From: Microvirga lenta
GTDB lineage: Bacteria; Pseudomonadota; Alphaproteobacteria; Rhizobiales; Beijerinckiaceae
DNA length: 41,533 nt
Reading direction: 5' to 3'
Assembly: GCF_020532555.1 (NCBI RefSeq)
Contig: NZ_JAJBBR010000018.1
Coordinates: 1-41,533, forward strand
Below the pieces are notes generated by a model. The model saw only the letters and a program-made list of their open reading frames with translations, ran no database searches and was not told the DNA's origin. Positions 37,816-41,533 of the stretch are shown here, piece after piece; the first letter of the stretch is position 1, and every line of letters starts with the position of its first letter. The position numbers were made by a program, and so were the translations under genes.

Positions 37816-39131
37816 TGCGCAAACTGTCCCTTTTAATTCTTGGTGCGGCCATTGGCGCGGGCGGTGCGACGGTCATGTCGCAGACGAGCCTGTTGTCCAG
37901 CACGAGCGCGATTGCCGCCTCGGCCGACACCTATCGGCAGCTCAGCCTCTTCGGAGACGTTTTCGAGAAGGTCCGCACCGATTACGTAGAAAAGCCTGAG
38001 GAGGCCAAGCTCGTCGAGGCTGCCATCAACGGCATGCTGACCTCGCTCGATCCCCATTCGAGCTACATGGACGCCAAGAGCTTCCGCGACATGCAGGTGC
38101 AGACCCGCGGCGAGTTCGGCGGCCTCGGAATCGAGGTCACCATGGAGGAAGGTCTCGTCAAGGTGGTGACGCCGATCGACGATACCCCGGCCTCCCGCGC
38201 CGGCATCATGGCCAACGACGTCATCACCCAGATCGACGGCGAATCCGTTCAGGGCCTCAACCTGAACCAGGCAGTCGACAAGATGCGCGGCCCGGTCAAT
38301 TCCTCCGTCACCCTCAAGATCCAGCGCAAGGAAGCGAAGGAGCCGATCGAGGTGAAGCTGACCCGCGAGACGATCAAGGTTCGTCCCGTGAGGGCTCGCG
38401 TCGAGGGCGACATCGGCGTTCTGCGCATCACGCAGTTCAACGAGCAGACCTTCGAGGGCCTGCGGTCAGGCATCGATAAGCTCACCAGCGAAATCGGTGC
38501 GGACAAGCTCGCCGGCTTCGTGATCGACCTGCGCAACAACCCGGGCGGTCTGCTCGACCAGGCCATCATGGTGTCGGATGCGTTCATCGACCGCGGCGAG
38601 ATCGTCTCGACCCGCAGCCGCAACGCCGAGGACACCCAGCGGTTCAATGCCAAGGCAGGCGATCTGACCAAGGGCAAGCCGCTCGTCGTGCTCGTCAACG
38701 GCGGTTCGGCCTCGGCCTCGGAAATCGTGGCCGGCGCCCTGCAGGACCACAAGCGCGCGACGGTGCTCGGAACCCGGTCCTTCGGCAAGGGCTCCGTTCA
38801 GACCATCATCCCGCTCGGCGGCAACGGTGCCGTACGTCTGACGACGGCGCGCTACTACACCCCGTCGGGCCGTTCGATCCAGGCCAAGGGCATCGACCCG
38901 GATGTGGAGGTCCTGCAGGACATCCCGGAGGAGCTGAAGGGCAAGGACGAAACCAAGGGTGAGGCCGGTCTGCGCGGCCACCTGCAGAACGGCGGCGAAA
39001 AGGAAGAGCGCGGCGGTTCCTCCGCCTACGTCCCGCCGGATCCGGCAAACGACAAGCAGCTCATCGCCGCCTACGACCTGCTTCGCGGCGTTCGCAAGGG
39101 TGCGAGCAACACCACGGGCGCCCCGAACTAA
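37815..39131 (+). CDS. ctpA: C-terminal processing peptidase (S41 family)
   Basis: A 438-residue periplasmic serine protease. A signal or anchor segment spans about 3-33. A PDZ domain lies at about 95-185 (GGLGIEVTMEEGLVKVVTPI), and the S41 catalytic domain has DLRNNPGGLL, the serine in NGGSASASEIVAGAL (295-309) and the catalytic lysine K325 in RSFGKGSVQT. The tail after about 390 is Gly/Glu-rich and disordered. Start: ATG 37815 shares a base with the TAA of the EnvC-like gene (TAATG), so the two are co-translated. In other bacteria CtpA with an adaptor controls murein endopeptidases, which fits this neighbour. A strong hairpin follows. Confidence 0.95.
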   Translation: MRKLSLLILGAAIGAGGATVMSQTSLLSSTSAIAASADTYRQLSLFGDVFEKVRTDYVEKPEEAKLVEAAINGMLTSLDPHSSYMDAKSFRDMQVQTRGEFGGLGIEVTMEEGLVKVVTPIDDTPASRAGIMANDVITQIDGESVQGLNLNQAVDKMRGPVNSSVTLKIQRKEAKEPIEVKLTRETIKVRPVRARVEGDIGVLRITQFNEQTFEGLRSGIDKLTSEIGADKLAGFVIDLRNNPGGLLDQAIMVSDAFIDRGEIVSTRSRNAEDTQRFNAKAGDLTKGKPLVVLVNGGSASASEIVAGALQDHKRATVLGTRSFGKGSVQTIIPLGGNGAVRLTTARYYTPSGRSIQAKGIDPDVEVLQDIPEELKGKDETKGEAGLRGHLQNGGEKEERGGSSAYVPPDPANDKQLIAAYDLLRGVRKGASNTTGAPN

Positions 39132-39162
39132 GGCTCCTGACGCAAGTCATCCCGACAAGAAG

Positions 39163-39197
39163 AAAGGGCCTGACGGCAACCCGCCGTCAGGCCCTTT
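39163..39197 (+). terminator. terminator after ctpA
   Basis: AAAGGGCCTGACGGC pairs perfectly with GCCGTCAGGCCCTTT (15 base pairs, AACCC loop), 31 bases after the ctpA stop, with the T-run forming part of the stem base. It should end the proA-to-ctpA unit. Confidence 0.8.
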
Positions 39198-39350
39198 CCA
39201 TTCATGTTCGACAAAACGTACGGAAGAGCTTGTGCCGCGCAGGATGAAGCGGCACTCTCGCAGGTGCTTTGGAACCAGAAGTGAGTTGTCGGCGATGATC
39301 ATCAGATGTCTGCACGGTGTCACTGCAGCGCGTGAGGGAGGCCATCGCCG

Positions 39351-39893
39351 ATGAGGGGCGCCAAAGCATCTCCGAGCAGGAAAGACCTGCCGTATCGCTC
39401 CTGTGTCGGAGTCATGCTTCTCAACAAGGATGGGCTCGTTTTCGTCGGCAGGCGCCGTTCGGAGGCCGGCGGCGAGCACGTGGCCGACGGCTACGCCTGG
39501 CAGATGCCGCAGGGCGGCATCGATCCGGGCGAGGATCCCTATCAGGCCGCCCTGCGTGAACTGTACGAGGAAACGAGCGTCCGTTCCGTGCGGCTTCTGG
39601 CGGAGGCGCCGGACTGGTACTCCTACGATCTGCCCTCGATGGTGGCCGGTCGCGCCTGGCGGGGGCGCTATCGCGGTCAGACCCAGCGCTGGTTCGCCTT
39701 CCGGTTCGAGGGAGACGAAAGCGAAATCGACATTCTTCATCCCGGCGGTGGCCACCATAAGCCCGAATTCGACGAATGGCGCTGGGAAGAAATGCGGCGG
39801 CTGCCGGACCTCATCATCCCGTTCAAGCGCCCCGTCTATGAGAACGTGGTTGCCGCTTTCGGTCACCTCGCAGGGCCTGCGGAACGGAGCTGA
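39351..39893 (+). CDS. rppH: RNA pyrophosphohydrolase
   Basis: A 180-residue Nudix hydrolase that removes pyrophosphate from mRNA 5' ends and starts decay. It opens [20 protein letters not shown]; the Nudix box lies at 55-77 ([20 protein letters not shown]) and ends TSV where the consensus has Gly. [17 protein letters not shown] and FDEWRWEE are also family marks. Start: ATG 39351 with GAGGGAGG upstream. It comes after the ctpA terminator, with its own 150-base upstream region. Confidence 0.94.
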   Translation: MRGAKASPSRKDLPYRSCVGVMLLNKDGLVFVGRRRSEAGGEHVADGYAWQMPQGGIDPGEDPYQAALRELYEETSVRSVRLLAEAPDWYSYDLPSMVAGRAWRGRYRGQTQRWFAFRFEGDESEIDILHPGGGHHKPEFDEWRWEEMRRLPDLIIPFKRPVYENVVAAFGHLAGPAERS

Positions 39894-39951
39894 CGCGATC
39901 CGGCGGAACTCCAGCTGCGCCGGTTGGTTGGTGCGCAGCAAGGAGGTGCCC

Positions 39952-40164
39952 ATGGCCGAGACTCTTCGTGAATTCCTGAAGAAGGTGGAGAATCTTCCCC
40001 CCGAGACCCTGGTTTGCGTGGCGGAGGTGGACGAGGCCTTTGCGGCGAACGTGGCGCAGGTCGAGATCGTCGAGGATGCCAGGACGCAAAGTCGGAAAGC
40101 GGACGGCACGGAAACGGTCGAACTCGCCAACGGCAGTGAAAAGGTGGTCGTGATCCGCTGGTGA
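39952..40164 (+). CDS. 70-residue acidic protein of unknown function
   Basis: The ATG at 39952 has AAGGAGGTGCCC before it, as good a binding site as any in the window, 58 bases after rppH. The protein (MAETLREFLKKVENLPPETL at the start) is soluble and acidic, with a predicted helix then strands, and ends KVVVIRW. I do not recognise a family. It could be co-transcribed with rppH. Confidence 0.78.
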   Translation: MAETLREFLKKVENLPPETLVCVAEVDEAFAANVAQVEIVEDARTQSRKADGTETVELANGSEKVVVIRW

Positions 40165-40333
40165 CGGCTCGGTTGGATCGGCTCATCCATGAGCGAGTTT
40201 TGCGCTGCCGCGCTTGAAACGAAATCCATCGTTCAAAATTGAACTGTCAGAGGCTCGCTTCCTCGGCAGGGAAGCTGGCTCACGGCCTCGCAGCCGCGAC
40301 ATCACGGGCGTTCGGCCCAGTCAGGATCCAACG

Positions 40334-40480
40334 ATGACAAAGAATATTCCCGGTACCCAGCAGAATCCCGACGGCATCCCTCAGGAAGGCCATGGCGGCT
40401 CCAATACCCGCGGGACCCAGCACAAGCAGGGCAAGGACGGCAACGGTGCTCAGAAGCGGGAGCAGGAGAAGAAGTCATGA
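40334..40480 (+). CDS. 48-residue disordered hydrophilic protein
   Basis: ATG 40334 follows AGGATCCAACG. The peptide starts MTKNIPGTQQNPDGIPQEGH and consists almost only of Gly, Gln, Asn, Lys, Glu, Thr and His, with no hydrophobic core, so it should be disordered. Its stop overlaps the next gene's ATG (ATGA). Composition recalls hydrophilins and small stress proteins; there is no proof of function. Confidence 0.6.
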   Translation: MTKNIPGTQQNPDGIPQEGHGGSNTRGTQHKQGKDGNGAQKREQEKKS

Positions 40481-40698
40481 GCAGCAACGGCAACAGAAGC
40501 CAGCCCAACCACGTTCGCGTGCAGGGGCAGCAGGACGAGCACGACAATCGGAGCAACACCAATGACAGCGGTGCGCCCGATGTCGGTCGAAACGGCGGCC
40601 TGAGCCATCAGGAAAGCCGCGACCATAATAAGCACAACAATGCCGGCCAAAGCGGACACAAACCGCAGCAGCACAGTCCGGCTCAGGAGAAGCAGTAA
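40477..40698 (+). CDS. 73-residue disordered hydrophilic protein
   Basis: ATG 40477 has AGGAGAAGAAGTC, partly inside the previous gene, and overlaps its stop by four bases. The protein is rich in Asn, Gln, His, Ser and Asp (for example HNKHNNAGQSGHKPQQH) and lacks hydrophobic residues. It resembles its neighbour in style, so the two may act together or be duplicates that drifted. A terminator with a T-run follows 66 bases on, supporting a real transcript. Confidence 0.62.
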   Translation: MSSNGNRSQPNHVRVQGQQDEHDNRSNTNDSGAPDVGRNGGLSHQESRDHNKHNNAGQSGHKPQQHSPAQEKQ

Positions 40699-40763
40699 GA
40701 GGCGAGGCGCGTACAGCCCACCATCGCCCTCGCGCTGCACGCGGATTGGGAGCTCAAACAGCG

Positions 40764-40796
40764 AAGGGCGCTCCGAAATTTCGAAGCGCCCTTTTT
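40764..40796 (+). terminator. intrinsic terminator with T-run, probably two-way
   Basis: AAGGGCGCTCCGAAA faces TTTCGAAGCGCCCTT (one mismatch in 15) and is followed by TTTTT on the plus strand. It ends the small-protein unit and lies 12 bases beyond the stop of the leftward RTX gene, for which it also can fold. Confidence 0.8.
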
Positions 40797-40808
40797 CAGT
40801 TACAGTTC

Positions 40809-41533
40809 TTAGACGACGTAGAAGTCGGCCGCCGTTATCTTGAGGTTCTTGTCGAGCGTGGCGAAGGCGACCGCCGCTCCGCTGCCGGAGCCATCCGCAT
40901 CATACGAGAGGATGCCCTTCTTGGCGTCGTAGACGATATAGTCGTTGCCGTTCTTGGCCTTGCTGCCGGTGGTGAAGAATGCACCGGCCAGTTTGCCCGG
41001 ATCGGCCATCGTGCCGTTTCCGATCTTCTTGAAGACCGCATTGTCCAGAAAGATCCGGTCGTCCTTCACGCTGAACTCGACCAGTTTGTCGAGGTTCGTC
41101 GACTTGTTCGGCTTGGTGTCGAAGACGAAGGTGTCGCGTCCCGCTCCGCCCTTGAGGACATCATTGCCGAGGCCGCCGTTGAGACGGTCGTTGCCGGTTC
41201 CGCCCAGAAGCGTGTCATTCCCCGCACCGCCGAAGATCTTGTCCTTTCCGGCATAGCCATGGGCCCTGTCGTCGCCGACAGTACCGGTGATGGCGTCGTT
41301 GGCGGAGGTGCCGACGAAGCTCTTGCCCGCCAATGACGTGGACTCGGGCATCGGAGAGGGCGTCAGGCTCGGCGTCGGGGTAGGAGTGGGGGTGGGCGTC
41401 GGCGTGGGTGCCGGGGTTGCGGTGTCGGTGGGGGCACCGTGCTTGGCGGCGGAGGCGGAGGAGCCGTAGGACAGATCCGGCGATTTCACGTTGTAGGCGA
41501 TGGTCTCTCCGCCGGACGGCGAGGAGCGGTACA
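40809..41533 (-). CDS. RTX-type calcium-binding secreted protein, partial at right edge
   Basis: The frame is open to the window edge, so the N-terminus lies outside; an internal GTG at 41489 is not needed. In order, the visible part has about 25 residues ending SPDLSYGSS, a Thr-Pro repeat linker ([18 protein letters not shown]), then RTX nonapeptides ([34 protein letters not shown]) that bind calcium and fold outside the cell, and a C-terminal region of about 95 residues ending DFYVV, the kind of hydrophobic end used as a type I secretion signal. Activity would lie in the missing N-terminal part. No ABC/HlyD exporter is in the window. Confidence 0.9.
   Translation of the reverse strand, partial: YRSSPSGGETIAYNVKSPDLSYGSSASAAKHGAPTDTATPAPTPTPTPTPTPTPSLTPSPMPESTSLAGKSFVGTSANDAITGTVGDDRAHGYAGKDKIFGGAGNDTLLGGTGNDRLNGGLGNDVLKGGAGRDTFVFDTKPNKSTNLDKLVEFSVKDDRIFLDNAVFKKIGNGTMADPGKLAGAFFTTGSKAKNGNDYIVYDAKKGILSYDADGSGSGAAVAFATLDKNLKITAADFYVV

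Noticed and set aside
40450..40740. Leftward 96-codon frame that looks like a membrane protein
   Set aside because: It is antisense to the two hydrophilic small genes; hydrophobicity is the expected mirror of their polar codons, and the terminator and binding sites support the plus strand.
41360..41450. GT-rich tandem repeat considered as a structural DNA element
   Set aside because: It is explained by the Thr-Pro codons of the RTX linker.

Overview
The window reads as chromosomal DNA of a GC-rich alphaproteobacterium of the Rhizobiales (Hyphomicrobiales). The best clues are the block rplU-rpmA-GNAT-obgE-proB/proA-nadD-rsfS-rlmH-envC-like-ctpA-rppH, whose order is typical of that group, and the style of its transport and thiamine genes. 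Composition and protein style resemble Methylobacteriaceae such as Microvirga. That genus guess comes from memory of such proteins, not from a search.

Layout. (1) 1-9.2 kb is an osmotic-stress and quaternary-amine block: an MFS exporter, a BetT-type choline transporter with its regulatory tail, a divergent three-gene betaine/choline ABC importer (ATPase with CBS domains, permease, binding protein), and an MscS-type channel. (2) 9.4-19.7 kb is a pentose/xyloside locus. A leftward operon encodes a sugar-binding protein, two permeases, an ATPase, a xylose-isomerase-like TIM barrel and a Gfo/Idh dehydrogenase. Diverging from it are a LacI regulator, a GH43 beta-xylosidase and a second Gfo/Idh dehydrogenase. 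The shared control region holds a palindromic LacI-type operator and a second inverted repeat. (3) 19.9-21.7 kb holds an HNH-like zinc protein and an Asp/Glu racemase-family protein. (4) 22-27.5 kb is thiamine salvage and synthesis: thiM-thiE-thiD-dctP run left and thiC runs right, each side led by its own TPP riboswitch. (5) 27.5-28.6 kb is gene-poor, with a small phage-type protein and tRNA-Ser(CGA). (6) 28.7-39.9 kb is the housekeeping block. A DUF72 gene on the opposite strand separates proB from proA. (7) 39.9-41.5 kb holds three small proteins, two of them disordered and overlapping, and a secreted RTX protein cut by the window edge.

The genes form clear working sets: osmoprotectant uptake beside a pressure-release channel; xyloside import, cleavage and oxidation under one repressor; and TPP-feedback thiamine genes. 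No CRISPR array, complete insertion sequence or replication origin was seen. The less ordinary observations are the two different TPP riboswitch designs facing each other, the lone TRAP receptor overlapping thiD, the dehydrogenase/isomerase pair in the sugar operon, the probable non-AUG start of rsfS, the disordered protein pair, and several perfect palindromes between genes.
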